Assembly (NCBI RefSeq): GCF_000321225.1
Contig: NW_004450664.1
Location: forward strand, 298,399-362,398
Reading direction: 5' to 3'
From: Odobenus rosmarus divergens
Taxonomy: Eukaryota > Chordata > Mammalia > Carnivora > Odobenidae
DNA: 64,000 nt
Under the pieces are notes generated by a model that was not told the DNA's origin, did not search any database, and saw only the letters and a list, made by a program, of their open reading frames with translations. The position numbers and the translations under genes were made by a program. This document shows, in pieces, positions 1-14,991 of this stretch. Numbering within the stretch: the first letter of the stretch is position 1; every line of letters begins with the position of its first letter.

Positions 1-95
1 GTTCTGTATCGCCTCTTCCCCTCCTCCCTAGATCCAGAATCTTAGAATCTCATTTCCAGATGGAAACTGAAGGGTCATCTAATTCCCCGTCCTCA
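1..95 (+). repeat. Exact 95 bp direct repeat, left copy
   Basis: Positions 1-95 match 1492-1586 base for base at an offset of 1491. The left copy is cut by the window edge, so its true length is unknown. The sequences diverge completely after position 95 and 1586 respectively. Confidence 0.97.
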
Positions 96-297
96 GGGTC
101 TCTGGAATAGGCGCAGGGCCCAGTGCCCACGTCCCAGCTTGCCAGGAGAGCACACCCAGCACTAAAGTTAGTTGCCACCTGAGCCCCCTCCCAGGGCAGG
201 ATCACAGTGGTAGCCCCTCTGGTCCGCAGAACCCTGACCCAGTCTCAGAGCAGGCCCGGGAACAGATCCTTCGCTTCCAGAATCCTTGGGAGCCCCT
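1..297 (-). other. GBX1: GBX1 3' untranslated region (partial)
   Basis: The sequence immediately downstream of the GBX1 stop codon is non-coding on all frames I checked. No polyadenylation signal is seen before the window edge, so the 3' end lies outside. Positions 1-95 are an exact copy of intron sequence at 1492-1586. Confidence 0.6.
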
Positions 298-848
298 TCA
301 GGGCCGGGCCCCCTGTTCCATTTGTTGGTGCTGGCTCCGTACGGCAAACCTGTTGACGTGCACCGGTATGGGTACCACAATCTTGGGGTTTCTTACGGGC
401 TCCCCAGAACGGCTGCTCACATTGCCGGCTTTGATGCGCTTCCACTTGGCGCGCCGATTCTGAAACCAGATCTTGACCTGCACCTCACTGAGCTTGAGGG
501 CGTGGGCAATCTGGGAACGCTCTGTCAAGCTCAGGTATTTCTTGCAATGAAACTCCTTCTCCAACTCCAAAAGCTGCTCACTGGTAAATGCTGTGCGGCG
601 CCGTCGGCTCTTGCCCCCAGGAGCTGTGACTCCCGCCGCCACCGGCGCCCCCTCCTCCGCTCCAGTCCCCAGGCTTCCCTTGAGCTTCGGTTTAGGTCCC
701 AGGAGAGCCCCGGGGCCGCCTGCGGAACTGTCCAGGAAACCGTCCTCTTCGCTGTCACCGCCGGAGCCCTCTTCCTCCTGTTCGCTGCCCGCTGGGTCCC
801 CCGCTGGCGCCTCCAGCTTCTCCTCGTCCGAGCTGTACACCTTCCCCT
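298..848 (-). CDS. GBX1: GBX1 coding exon 2 (homeodomain)
   Basis: Encodes residues 177-359: the acidic linker, the basic RRRR start of the homeodomain, the complete 60-residue homeodomain and a short conserved tail ending EQGARP. No frameshift or stop interrupts it. An exact 95 bp repeat sits on both sides of this exon (1-95 and 1492-1586) and a long poly-G run lies about 180 bp upstream of the acceptor, so the assembly around the exon deserves checking although the exon itself looks intact. Confidence 0.95.
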
Positions 849-1060
849 CTGCCGTGGGGCGCGGAAACCAACGGATGCGGAAGGGGCCGGCAGGGAAAAG
901 ACCGGCAGGGCGGAGGCGGCCCGTGGAAGCGCGGCCAGGCCCGGCCAGAACGGGCGGCGGGGAGAGAGGGACGGGGACGGGAGCAGGTGGGGGGCAGGGA
1001 GACAAGGACAGCACAGCCAGGACGCGGGGGGGGGGGGGGGGGGGGGGGGGGGCGGGCGGG

Positions 1061-1093
<33 letters not shown>

Positions 1094-4000
1094 GGTGCAG
1101 GGAAGACAAAGAGATGGAAAGAAAGGTATTAACCAGCACAGATTTCACTACAGCGGGTGGGGGGGAGGGCAATCAGTGTACATCAAAGGAATGCCATTCC
1201 CAGGACCGGGACTCCTGAACTGCACCACCACCCCCCACCTCATTCTCTACCCACTACCTTCCCAGCTTTCTCCAAACCCAGGCCCAGGGCTTTCCACTCA
1301 TTCGCCACCCCCTCCAAATCCAGGCGGCCCAGGCTCCGGCGTGAAGCAGTGTGGGACTGACTCAGGAGCCTTTCCGTTGCTCTAGGCAGGAGGCAGCACG
1401 TCCGCGGGGTAGATGGGGGTGGGGGGGGGGGATCCCACTGCCGGCCTCGGGTACTCTCCTAGGGATCCTTACCGGCCCGGGGTTGAGCTCTGTTCTGTAT
1501 CGCCTCTTCCCCTCCTCCCTAGATCCAGAATCTTAGAATCTCATTTCCAGATGGAAACTGAAGGGTCATCTAATTCCCCGTCCTCACCACCACCCCCACC
1601 CCAAATGTGGGCCCAAGCAACGTAACCAAGGGCTTTGGGACGTGTCCTTCCCCCTACTTCCAATTCTCCCTGGCCAGCCCAGCCAGCCCAGAATGGGGAG
1701 CCCTCCCAGCTACAGGCCGCCTTCTCTGTGGCCAGAGCTTCTTCCAGTCACCTAGCTCTCCTAGGCCCCTTTCCGTCCCTCCCCTCCTCCTTAACTGTAA
1801 AATGACATCATCTCTCTCCCCACCAAGGATGCTGGAACAGCACAAACATCTGCTTTCTGCTCAAGTTCTGAATCCTGAGGACCCTGAGCTTGATGTCAGC
1901 GGGAAGAACTGGAGGGAATATGGGAGAAGATAAAGAAATAGAAGTGCAACAAGGGAAAATGTAGAGAGGAAAATGGTAAAAGAAGAAATTTTGACTCATT
2001 TGGTAGATGACTGATTATTTGTAATTACAGCCAGATCAGGTGTTTTGAATCCATATGTAACTCTAATACTCTTAATTCAATCATCGGTTTTCATCTCATC
2101 CATGGACAGTTTTGTCAGAACTTCAAATAATGGATCGCAAGTGTTTTCAGTAGTTGAGTTGTAAAACTGCCTTGTTTTCTGCTCAATGGGCCAATAAGCA
2201 GCGAAACAAAAAGTCAGAAGAAACCCAACCAATAGGAAAGAGAACAAGAGGAAATGGGTAACCTGGACACCAGCTAGTCAGCTCTTTACCACCGCGTTCA
2301 CAGTGTGAAGGCGTTGGGATTTCGTAAGAGCATTGCTCTGTAACCACCACGCATCCCACGGACACTCATAAGCTCTGAGGTTGAGAATATGCCCCGAAGT
2401 AAAAGAACATCGGGGAACAGTGAAACGCCTTATAAGAGGAGCAGGCTGTGCGCTTGAACACCTTCCAGCACCCCTTGCCACCTGCCTGTGTTCCAGAAGG
2501 AGTGTCTCGGGGTCTCCAGGACCAGCCCGGTAACCTTCCCCAGCCTCAGAGCTCCTTCCCCTTCCCTGACGCCATCAAGCTACACCTCTCCCTTGTCCCG
2601 GAGAGCCATGTTGACACCTTCCTTAGAGGCCAGACTTCTCAGCCCACGTCCAGATCGCCCACCTCCATCACACTCAGCTTCCTTCACACCTCAAGGGTAT
2701 TTTTATCGCCAGCCCCTGCCTTTTCTTCCTTTAGGGCTTCATTCCTCATCTCACTTCAAAACCCGCGCGGCGTGCCCTCCTTTAGGCTCACCCAGGCCAC
2801 CTATGTTACTCCTACTTGTTGCTTTTCCTCAGTGAGCGCTCTCCGTTCCCTCTAGCAGCTTCCCGGGCTTCTCGAGCACCAGCTTCACATCCATCCGTCC
2901 GTCTGCCTGTCCCTCGGTCCATCTACAGAAGTTGCTCCTTGCCATACGTCCCATGCTTCCTCCCAGACCTCATTCTAGCCAAATCCATGTTTTCTGCAGG
3001 CGTCACATCCTTGGTTCTCTCCTTCATTAATGGCTCCTTCCCACACTATTTTCCATTCTCACAGAACTCAGACTTAACATGTCCCAAACAGAACTGCTGA
3101 ACTTGCTCCCAAACCAGCTCTTCGCTCTCTGTACCCACGTCCTTCCCGGCTTGGCTGCGGTAATTCCATCCTCCTTGTTGTTCAAATCAAGCCTCACTCC
3201 CGTCTCCCAACCCGTGCCCACTCCCGGAGCCCGGCCTTCTCGCCCGCGTCCGGCCAGTCCCAGGCAGCCTCGCGTCCCGCCTGGTTCATCAACCTGTTCT
3301 CCAAACTGGTTTCCCGGCTCCCGTCCTGCCCTCCCCTGCCCTGCTGCTCCCCCAGATGATTCTTCTGTTCAGAATACTACACTCTCCACCTAGATTTTTT
3401 GCACTCGCTCATTCCCTGTCTCCTTCGGGTCCTTACTTTACCAAAGAGACTTTCCGCGATCATCTTTTCAGAATGAAAACTCCCAGGCCTCCTACCTTCC
3501 TTTTCTGCTTTATTTGTTGCTATGGTACATGTCACAAACTTTATTCATTTATTTTATTGGCTCTCTTTTCCTATTAGAATATAAGCTTCATGAAGGTAGG
3601 GATTTTTAATATATTTTTTCCACTGCTGTATCTTCAGCATCTAGAAAACTATCTGCACAGAGTAGGCACTCAATAAATACTGACTAAATAAAAAACTATT
3701 CCCAAGCACTTTCTGTCTCCCTTCCTCCCTCTTCTGTCTCCACCTCTGTTCTTCCTTTCCCAAGCCTCTCCCAATATTCCCCACGGCCCCACCCCGTCCA
3801 GTGCCCAGAAGACATTCTCTCCATAAGTATTATTCTACCCACTTTTCGATATGCCCTCTGATCTCACATTAGCTGGAGAGAAACCCATATGCCATGGGAA
3901 TCTATAGAATCTTACGCTAAAAGAAATAAAGGAAAATCCTTCACATCATTACTAAATCCTCTGTCAATTTTTAAAACCTGGTTTGTAGTACATAATAAAA

Positions 4001-7000
4001 GAATAATAAAAGCTTGCAAAAACTCAGCCCAATATTACAATACTCTAAGCAGCTACTAAAAAGGCAGAAACTGGATTTCAGGGCGTGAAGGATGAAATCA
4101 TTTAGCACAGCTCCAAGCACCCAGGGGGTGTCCAATAAATCTAAACTGATGATGACTGACTTAGATGAGGCTCCCGGGTTCCTTGATCCGGCAGGGCCCT
4201 CCTGAGATCACATCATCCATCCCTCTGTCTTCAGACAGATTCCATAAAATCAGGCCCACATAGGCAGCCCTCCCTCAGTGCTGCTTTTAAAGCCATACAA
4301 GGGGCACAGGTTCACAACCTCTCTTGGTTACTTGATCCCGGTGGGATGCTGAACGGCAGGGGCAAGAGTTTCTCTCTGCGCCTTTATAATCATGACATTG
4401 AGGGCTCTGATAAGCAACTCTTGGAAGGAGGTGGGGGTGGGGCAATATGAAAGCAACTAGGAGGGGAAATACAGCTACACCCTCAGAGGAGAGGGTCTGG
4501 GGCAGTGAGTGACACAGAGATGTGGGAAAGAAAGGGCCAAAACAAGCAGAAAAAGGACTGGGGAGGGAGACAAGTGGGGCAGACACAGTGGCAAGAGAAT
4601 GAAATGATGAGTCAGAGAACTCAAGGGGCCGGAAAGTTTAGAGAAGGACTAGAAAATAGAAAAAAAAAAAAAAATCAGGGAAAAAGACAGCAAAATGCTT
4701 AAAAACAAAACAAAAAAAAATCATACCCCCTACCTTTCTTCCCCCAAAACATGGTTGCATTTGGAGCAAAGCAAAACATTTTTGCCCTGCCACATGCTCT
4801 TTGCTCCACCAAGATGGAGCACTTTAAGATGCAATCAATACCCAAAGTGAAGGAAACATATTCAGCAGAATCGGTTGAGCCATACAGTAGCCCAATCCTT
4901 AACAGTATAGCGATCCTGAATTGGCTTACTATTTTCTTATGGATTAGCTAAAAAATAAATGCAAGCTATTTTCTTTTATCTGATTTGTAATGAATATTAA
5001 TAGTAAATATAATCAAACAAAACAAAAATTGCACACAGAAAAATATGTTGACTAAAAACTGACAGAAGCAAATCTTTCTGATAAATTTCTAATTGCAAAA
5101 TTTGATTTAGAATATGACTTGGTAGATATAATGTCCATAAAAGTAAATTACTAATTGCAGATGCTATAATTGGTTGATATGAGCAAAACCAAAACCAAAA
5201 CAAAAACCTTGAGCCATAAAATGAGGCTTCACTGAAAAATTTTACATGGGAAATGATTCTGATAATAATTTTAGCAGGGGCACCTGGGTGGCTCAGTCGT
5301 TAAGCGTCTGCCTTCGGCTCAGGTCATGGTCCCAGGGTCCTGGGATCGAGTCCCTCATCGGGATCCCTGCTCGGCGGGAAGCCTGCTTCTCCCTCTCCCA
5401 CTCCCCCTGCTTGTGTTCCCTCTCTTGCTGTGTCTCTCTCTGTCAAATAAAATATTAAAAAAAAAATTTTAGCAAAAGGAAAATTTTTAAATTGGAAAAA
5501 ATTTGACTATGTATATAGATAGGCCAAACAGATAGATTCTGTTCTTTGTGTATGAAAATGAGATTATTGGTAATATAAGAGTATACTGAGTTTTCAGCTT
5601 GTTCCTTACGTGTAAGTCTAGAGTCTGAAAAAAGTGTTGTATCTATCCAGGGGGGATGACTGTATGGCAGACTGGTTATTAGGAAACATCTAGAGTTTCT
5701 GTGCACTCTCGTAGTGGATGCTATTATCCTAAGAACAAGAAATCACAAGGTTTGAACCTCAATTACTCGTCAAGTCCACGTGAGGGGCGTTCTTCCCACC
5801 TCCGGAGAGCGGTACTCAGGTCCCAGGGACACACTTGCCTGGGGCCTTGTTTCCAAGAGGAAGGGAAGCAGCACCAGAGATTTAGAAAAGCCCATGTTTC
5901 CAATGGATCTGGTCAGGCTGGGGAAGAAATCAAGGGCCAAAGAATCCATGGTAGGTATTCTCCAGAAGAAAAAATAAATAGCGCCAGATCTGCACCATCT
6001 AGAGGGGGAGTCCACAGCTGTGGTCACCAAGAATGATGGACCTGGGTTGTGGTGCAGAAAACCACTTTAGACCCCCAGGTATGGGAACTCACAGAGCCCC
6101 TGTGCCGCCCCTCGCCCATCCCCTTCTGTTTTAGCTCCTTTAAAATCAACAGCCTCTATTATCCGCTGAAGAGAAGTCTCTTCCCCCATTACACTCAGTT
6201 CTGACTTCTCTTCCCTCTACCTCCAAAATGACTACCCTCACATTCCCCGAACTACTGTCAGGACAGTAAGTCTCTTCCTGATCATCCTGGGCCAACTACT
6301 CAACTTCCTGAATACAGAAGCAATTTGGGGGAGGTCAAAAGGTGGAAAGAAACCCAGGTCATCCCTCAAAAAAGAGGTATGTTTACCACCACTCTCATTT
6401 CTAAATCTTCATCATGATGCCCAGGACAGAATTCTCTCTCCGTTCTTTCTGGAGACAGTACTTTTTCTCCCATCATTTACAGCAATTAGCTCACTTTCAA
6501 TTTGTGTTTCACTCGCCCCCACTGATTTCATGCTACCCTCCTCCCTATAACTTCAGGTGCAATAAGAAACATTCATTTTCACTTTCTCTCTCTCCACCCT
6601 TCCTATGACCCTTCAGCATTTCTCACTCCAAACTGAAATGGGAATTTTCTCTACACCCCTCCAACCTTTGATGACAGGTTCAGGGCAATTTCCCCACCAC
6701 TCAGAGCTCCCCTCATGACATAGCAGCACTACCATTGCCAAGGGTACCCTTGTTACTTTCAACGTTCCAAAACATCTTCACACCATTTACCTTGAAGCAA
6801 CTCACTGAAATAGAGTAGACCTATTAGTAGTACTAATGGAAGTTTGGTAACCTTATCTCAGGTGAAAAAACTGAGTTTCCAAGGATTGAGTGATTCTCTT
6901 GAGTCACACAGCCAGAGACAGATTAATGTCTAGAACCTTGGTCTCCGAAATTTCCAACCAATGCTCCTTCTATCCTTCCCCCTCCCACTCCAAGTAAATG

Positions 7001-10000
7001 CCCAGATGCCTCATCAGATAACTAACCTTGCTACCAAACCCAGGTTCAGTCCAGACCTCATCCCTTTCACTTATCACTCCAGAGCCCTAGCCTGATCATT
7101 AATATCTCCCCTTACCACGCTCACAGAAGGCTCTTAAAATTGCCACTTACCAAATTTCACCCTTGTCCTCGAATAGGCTATTTGTCCCATCATTTCCCCA
7201 AGACAAAATTCCTATCAGATCTATTTTTTTTCTGTCATTATTGGTTTGTATGATGTAATCTTACCAGTCAGCATTCCGTTCATTTAGAAATGTATTTTCT
7301 CATTTTAAAAATAACGTTGCCAAACTACGGAAACAGTTTTGGTTTAATACCCATTTTTCTTCTAGCTTCTACTTTACAAATGTGTCACCCATCCCTCAAG
7401 CACAGCTCCTTCTTATACAGGAATCAGCCTCACTGAGGAACAGACATTTTTCTACCACCCTCATCTCTCTCCACCTTCCTCAATACAGAGCTCTCTTCAG
7501 AGCTCCTCTCTTGGTGTCTCTTCCATCACTCCTAGGGCTACTTCTCTAGCCAGAGAGAAGGCTTTCCTCCCTGATACTGAAAGGGAGTTAAGACATATCC
7601 TTGCCTTTCTTTCTGGTTGAGGTGGACATCTGCTTGGGGTTTGTTTTTGTCTGCTCAGCATCCCTTCCTCCTTTTGTTCACTCACAGCACCCCCTCCCTT
7701 TGGGCACTGCCTCTCATCAACTACCCAGTATAGTGGGACTGTCAATCACATTTCCCCACCTTTGTGACAACGCAGGCACGTGACCTGGATCTGACCAATC
7801 CTAACATCCCATCTCTCCATCCCCCTGGAGACTGGACTCAAGCTAGTTAATCAGTCACCCTAGAATTTTGTATATGCTAGAATCCACTGGAGGCTCAACC
7901 TGGGATTATAAAAAATTAGAGCTGCTGATGCTTGTGCCCTTTCTTACTTCTTTTAAGGAGAGAACGAGGCAAAGAGAGAGAGAGGAGCAGGGCTGAAAGA
8001 AAGATCTAGCAATACCGTTTGCATTTCTGGATCCACTCAACTCCTGTACTTAGAGTCATGTGAATCAATAAATGTCCATTTTAGCTTAAATTGGAGTTAA
8101 GCTACTGTCACTTGCAAACCAAAGAGTTCTTCATCCAATGCTGTAACTGGAAGTGACAATGATCTCAGGACTCCAGGGAAAGTAAGCCTCTCCACCTCAC
8201 TCCCACAGCTCTCCCATCCCAACTGATGTTTCCACGTTACCTGAAATTATTCATAACAACACCATCTAATATTCCACCAGCTTGAAATTCACTGGGACTT
8301 TTAAAAAAAATCTCCTTGGGGTGCCTGGGTGGCTCAGTCGGTTAAGCATCTGACTCTTGATTTCAGCTGAGCTCATGATCTCGGGGTCATAACATCGAGC
8401 CCCACATAGGGCTCCACACCCAGTGGGGAGTCTGTTTCTCTCCTTTTCCTTCTCCCTCTGCCTCACACCCCTCTCTCTAATAAGTAAATCTTTTTAAAAA
8501 TCTCCTTAATCCATCTAATTATGAATTATTTTAATCCAATAGCTTTGCTCCTAACATCAAGCTGAGATCCGATATATGAGAGAATAGGAATTATGGTGAA
8601 GAAAGGAGGTTTTTTTTTTTTTTTTTTTTTAATATATATACAATGTAAAGAAAAGAAGAACAGGCCCCAGTGGGACACAGAAGAAGGGCTTTTGGGTAGT
8701 CTTGGGATCCACAGAGAATGCGGAAATTCGAGACAGAGAAACCAAAGGAGGGAGAAAGAGCTAAAGAAAAAATGTGAAATCTACCCTTATGAGATGAATA
8801 CATTGGTTCTCTTCTGGCATTCCCCCCAGAAACACCTCTCAGAATACAGTGTATTTCTATCATTACTCCCAGATGTATATCTCCTTATCAGTACAGAGTG
8901 TCACTTATCCTAGCCAGTTCTTAATAAAGAAGTCTTCCCCAACTTAATTCCCAGGTATGCTCCCCATCCATTTCCAGTACAAGGACAATACCAGTAGTTT
9001 CTCGCACACCAATTACTTTAGGATACTGGACAAATATCTTCTCATTTAATCTTTAACTCTGTGAGGTAAGTATTGTTGCCCTATTCTGCTGGTGAGGAAG
9101 CTGTGACTGCAGAGGTTAGTATTTTGCTATTGATATTTCTTTCACAAAAAAAGGGGGTAGCATTAAGATCTGTATCCAAAGCCCACGCTCATTCCTCTGT
9201 GTGGCACCCCGTCTCTTTTGTGAACACTGACTTCCCCGTTCCCCTATCACAAACACTGTACCAGATGAAGAAATAATAGAGAAGGCCAGCAACTGATTCC
9301 ACAACTTTTCTTTTTCTCCCCCCGGCCCCCACCATGGGCACTGCTTCCTTCCCCACCAGGTAAAGTCAGGCACAACTGATCCCTCATCTTTTTGGTCTCG
9401 ATAAGATCGCTCACCTTCATGAAATGTTTCTCTCTCTCATTATATAGACGTACACAGCCATAGCTCCAGTCACCCCTCCCCAATCCCAGATGACAAAGCC
9501 TTTTCTATCCTAAAGCCCTGACTCCACCTCAAGATATACAGCCAGCCTCCTCTTGGGCTGCCACAACTCAGCACCGGGAAGTAGAGAATTCCCCCCAATC
9601 CCTTTGCTCGGGATGCCTTTTTATTTTTTTAAGGGAAACAATTCATTAATAAAGGTCTCCTTACAGATAAAACAGAACTGTAGAGCTGGAAGTGACCTTG
9701 GAGATCATCTAAGTCAAACCCCTAATTGTACTGATGAGGAAGTTAAGCTACAGAGGTGTGGCCAGGATCATTCAGTCCCGTACTCCCAGGACCTGCAGAG
9801 AACAGTGGAGAATGTCTGTCACCCACTGCAGCCCAAAGCGCTTCTCACCTTCACTCTCAGGAGGATTTCGTCTTCCTCCATTCTCTTCCCGTTGCTCCCA
9901 ATACTGACTTCCCTTGTAATATCATTTCCTCCACAATTCAGTCAAGAAATCCATCTCCCATTACCGCCAGTTCAGAAACAGTTCTTTCTGTTTCTCCCAT

Positions 10001-13000
10001 CCTCAATTTTCACACCCTAGTCTCTGGGAGTCCCTGCAGCCCCCTTGCTTTAATACAGATTTCTCAGTTCATCTCTTGAAGGTCATTCCTTACCTTTCCA
10101 TGGTGGGAAGGGAATGAACAACCACTTCCTACTACAACTTAATTCAGCTTGTGCGAGTCGCTGTTCTATCACACCAAATTCAAGCATCTCTCCTCCCCAA
10201 ATTCTTTCTCCCAATTAGCACATAAGCATTTCTTCCACATTACTCTAAGCTGACAATTTTTCTCCCATATTTCCAATGAAAAACCCCAACCTCTTCTTCA
10301 TTGCTCCCAGCCCAGACCTCTCTGCTCACTGTCATCACCTATGTAGCCATGGGCACCACCGCCTGCATCGAAAGCTCTGTCCTTTCCACTGGTTCGGAAC
10401 CAGGGCTGCTTCTCTCCTACCCCAGCATGGGGCATCTTTTCCTGTTCCCTCTAGATAAAAATTCTCTCCCGCCAAACTCTTTCCCTGTCATCATTCCTAT
10501 TTAAGTTTCCCTCTTTTTGTACATCCGCTCCATAATGCTGTCATTTCTATTTCCTCATTCCCAGCTTCAAGGCAAAGATTCTTCTTTCCCAATTACTTCC
10601 GAGGCAAAATTCCTGCCTATAGCTTCCCATCGTAATATTATTCTCATTGCAAAGCACTTTGTTCATCATACCATGTTCCTCCTTTCCAATTAAAATATTT
10701 CCCCCTCGGGGTGCCTGGGTGGCTCAGATGGTTAAGTGTCTGCCTTCAGCTCAGGTCATGATCCCAGGGTCCTGGGTTCGAGTCCCACATCGGTCTCCCT
10801 TTCCCTCTGCCTGCCGCTACCCCTGCTTGTGCTCTCTCTTTCCTGTCAAATAAATAAAAAAATCTTAAAAAATATTTCCCCCTCATTATTCCAATTACTC
10901 CCTTGCTCCCATTACTCCCAGTATAGACTATTTATGCCCATCCCTCTGAGTATGAGAATTATCCTCCTAATCATCTAAACATATATCCCCACATTTCCAT
11001 ATGCCACTGCAGACATCTCCCTTCTCTGTTCAACCCTCCCAAGTGTTACCTTCACGGTGGTATAAGGCACCTCAGTACCCCACTCCAATCCTCCAGATAA
11101 AATTTTCCTCTTGCCACTTCTGGGATCTCTGTCTCTCAACTAGGGGTTCTTAAACCTTTTTATGCCACGAACTCCTTGGCAGTCTGATACAACCCATGAA
11201 CCCCTTCCCAGAATAATGCGTTTAGGTATAATATAAAACACATAGGATTACATTAGAAGCCAACTGTATAAAAATGCAGTTTTCAGATATTTAAAAATGA
11301 ATTTGTGTTATAATCATGTATGTTTATTAATTCATTAAACAAGATGCCTCCAAGGCTACAAATTCATAAGAAAATATCTGTAATTTCTGTTGGTGACACA
11401 AATCTCAGTTACTGCTGAAACCACTATGGTTTCTGGCCTACACTCATAACTGAAGAAAATACCAAATTTTAGTTAGAAGTTAGCAAAAATCAAGATGTAA
11501 TTTTTTCTCCACCCATAATGAACAGATCCTTTTATAAGAGGTCCATGAAATCCATGTTAGAACCCTACTTTAAACATGGGAGCTAGAAAAACAAGCTTTT
11601 ATTTTACGGAATTGACCGAAACATTAAAAATAATCTGAATCAAAACCTTTGTGTTACAGATGAGGAAACTGAAGCCTAGAGAGGTTGTAGGGCTTTGAAT
11701 CTCTCGTAGTGTCTTGAATATACTAAGTCCATAACAGACACACAATAAACGTTCCCTGAGTTGAAGGAAGCAATTTGCCAAGGTTGTGCAGCTAAATGAC
11801 AGGGCTGACCCCTGAGCACACGTGTCACGACTCCTCGATAAATGTTCCTTCAATCCCATTAAGTCAATGCAACATGTGCCTTTCTATAAATGCCAGTGGA
11901 GCAAACACTCTCACTGTGTGCTCTCCCTCAACATTTCTAGGAAAACATGGGTCTCCATCATTTCCAAGAAAAATTTCCCTCCTGTTTCTAACAACAGAAG
12001 TCTCTGATTCCGTGTCACATTATTATTTCCTGTTTTTCTCTCATCAGTAAATACACATGGACCGTCATAATGCATACCTATTCAAAAATTAATAGATGGT
12101 CATCTAAAATGTTGTTATAATCAGGTGCTTAGCTTACAGCAATCAGCCTTCGAACATCATGCCGCTAGGAAGTTTCCCTAGTTTCCTTGCATGATTTCCA
12201 TCGTTACGGCCAATCTCTGTTCAGAAATTAGCAAATTTTGGGGTGCCTGTGTGACTCAGTTAAGCGTCCGACTCTTGGTTTCGGCTCAGATCATGATCTC
12301 AGGGTCCTGGGATTGAGCCCCACGTTGGGCTCTGTGCTCAGCAGGAGTCTGTTTGAGATTCTCTCCTTCTCCCTCTGCCCCTCCCCCTGCTCGCTCGCTG
12401 TCTCTCAAATAAAATCATTTTTAAAAGTTATCAAATTTTTTTAGTTTTTTTAAAATAATGTTCACTATACTGCCATCTCCTGGGTTCGTTCCATCATATT
12501 CTCTTTCCTATATCATCTCAATGTTTTCTTTTCAAATATTCTTTTACCATGCTCAATACTGGCATTATCTTTCATGTCAATCTCTCACTATATTTTTATC
12601 ATCCATCCAACAATTATGTATGGATTATCTACCATCCTTCACTTTTTTTTTTAAGATTTTATTTATTTATTTGAGAGAGAGAGAGAATGAGAGATAGAGA
12701 GCACGAGAGGGAAGAGGGTCAGAGGGAGAAGCAGACTCCCCGCTGAGCAGGGAGCCCGATGTGGGACTCGATCCCGGGACTCCAGGATCATGACCTGAGC
12801 CGAAGGCAGTCGTCTAACCAACTGAGCCACCCAGGCGCCCTCATCCTTCACTTCTTAAGTCTTCGTTTTCAAGCAATCCAACTCCTTTCTCCCTGAATCA
12901 TTGCTCTAAGCACCCCCAATTTAAAGTTTTCTTCTGCATTTCTCCAAATGGACAGCTCTTTCCATCATTCCTCCCCAGCACCAGGATCATCTTTACCCAT

Positions 13001-14953
13001 CGTTGCTGAAATGTGTGTCTGCACATCTTCAGGTTAGCTGTGATTACTCTCAGGCAGAGCTCACATGCACCTTCACATACAACAGGATCATCACTGCCCA
13101 ACTCACTCAAGGCAGAATTCTCTTTTCCTTCTGTCATTTGGAGTTTACTACTGTCTTTTCTCCACTATTCCTAATACATCGAAGACTTTGCCATCAACCC
13201 AGTTCAAAGCTCCTTTTCCCCATCACTTTCACATGACTCTGTTCTTATGACTCTCTAGATCTCTTATGTTGATGAATACAACACCGCTGCCCACATGAGG
13301 CTACTGACCATTTGAAACATGGCTAAACTGAACTGCGATGTGCTGAAAGTATAAAATATACGCTGGATTTCAAAGATAATATGGAAGAAGGATATGAAAT
13401 ATCTCATTAAATTTTTTTATATTGAGTAAAGCTAAAATAGTGTTGGACATAGTGGGTTAAATAAAATGTATTAAAATTAATTTCACCTGTTTATTTCTAT
13501 CTTTTTAAGATGGCTAATAATGTTTTAATTACATAAATGGCTTGCTAGACAGCACTACTCTGGGCTCCTGTTGATTCATACTTTTAAATCTTCTCTATGA
13601 ATTCAAAATTCTCTCCTATCACTTCTACTAAGACACCTTCCCCAGTTATCCTCACTGTTCTCCACTTTCTAAACCCAGAATTATTTTCAATCTAACATTC
13701 TCAATACCTTTTCTACCCATTATTTCTATACATGGTATTTCTTTTTGCCTGTTAATATAGCTTCTACCCCCACCACTGAATCATAATAAAGTTGTTTTCT
13801 TTATCATCAGTCGTAGTAAGGTGGTGTCTCTCTTAATTCGAAGCAAAATTTCAGAAAAAAATAGTAATTCCCAACAAAAAGAACTTCATTCACCATTCTC
13901 CAGATTGGCCTATCTTCACTATAATTTCATTTAACAGGACGAGTAACTGTAAAACACTAAACAAATATAAATTAATAATTTCAGACCAATGTCAGCCATT
14001 CACACTAGAACAGCAATTCCTCCTCTGTCATTTTAAAGACAGCATTCTTTCTCCAAACTCTTCTAATGTTGAGGTTTCAATCCCATTATTCAAGCAAAAA
14101 CTCTCATTTCATGCTAAATACTCTAATACCATTCCCAAAATAGAGCATTCATTTTCCCACCATTTTCAGCACGGGCCATGTGTCATCACTCCCCAGACCA
14201 ATTTTATGTCTAACATTTCTGGAATTTCCTTTTCTTTTCTCAACTACTTCAGGGAAAAAAAAAAACGAAGACTGGGCAGGTAGACGTGAGTGGTGTAGTG
14301 AGAAAGAGTCAGGCGAGTCTGTATTGAGAGTGATAAGTGGGGGGTCACAGATAAAGATCTTCCAGTTACTATCGTCTTTGAAGGTTTCTTCTGAAATCTC
14401 TCCTTCCTGCCCTGTGCCTCAAGCCCCACTATAAACCCTTTATGTGTACCTCTTCCCAATATGAGTGGTTACCTTCACTCTACCACCTCTCAGAACTCTT
14501 CCTCCATAAGGTCTCCTTCCCATCATTCTTGTCTTTACTCCAAGAACAAGTGTCTTTGATTGCTTCCAATCTTTTCCTTAGATGATGATCTTTCCTTCAT
14601 CATTCTCACTATACAAATTCCAGTTTACTATCACTCCCAGTATTGAAAAACCTTTTTAAAAAATTACTCCTGGAGTAGACACTTCCCTGTTTCTTACCAG
14701 GACATTTATTTAGCTCTGTCCCAAGCCTCTCAAAACAGAACTCTCTCACACACACACTTCTGGTCCAGAGATGCTTTTCCCTCTTCATCTTGCTCAGGCT
14801 AGAAATCCTTGTACCTCTCTTTTCCAGTAGACAGACCTCTTCTCTCTCATATTCTCTCTCTGGATTATCTGGGGATAGAGTGCATTTTTTGGTCCTTCCT
14901 TTCTTCTATTCTTCTTTCCTCAATATTTCTCTTCTGTTCTTTTCCTCTGCTTA

Positions 14954-14991
<38 letters not shown>

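Noticed and set aside
286..1218. 310-codon plus-strand frame
   Set aside because: It is antisense to GBX1 exon 2 and runs through the poly-G tract as Gly; no family features.
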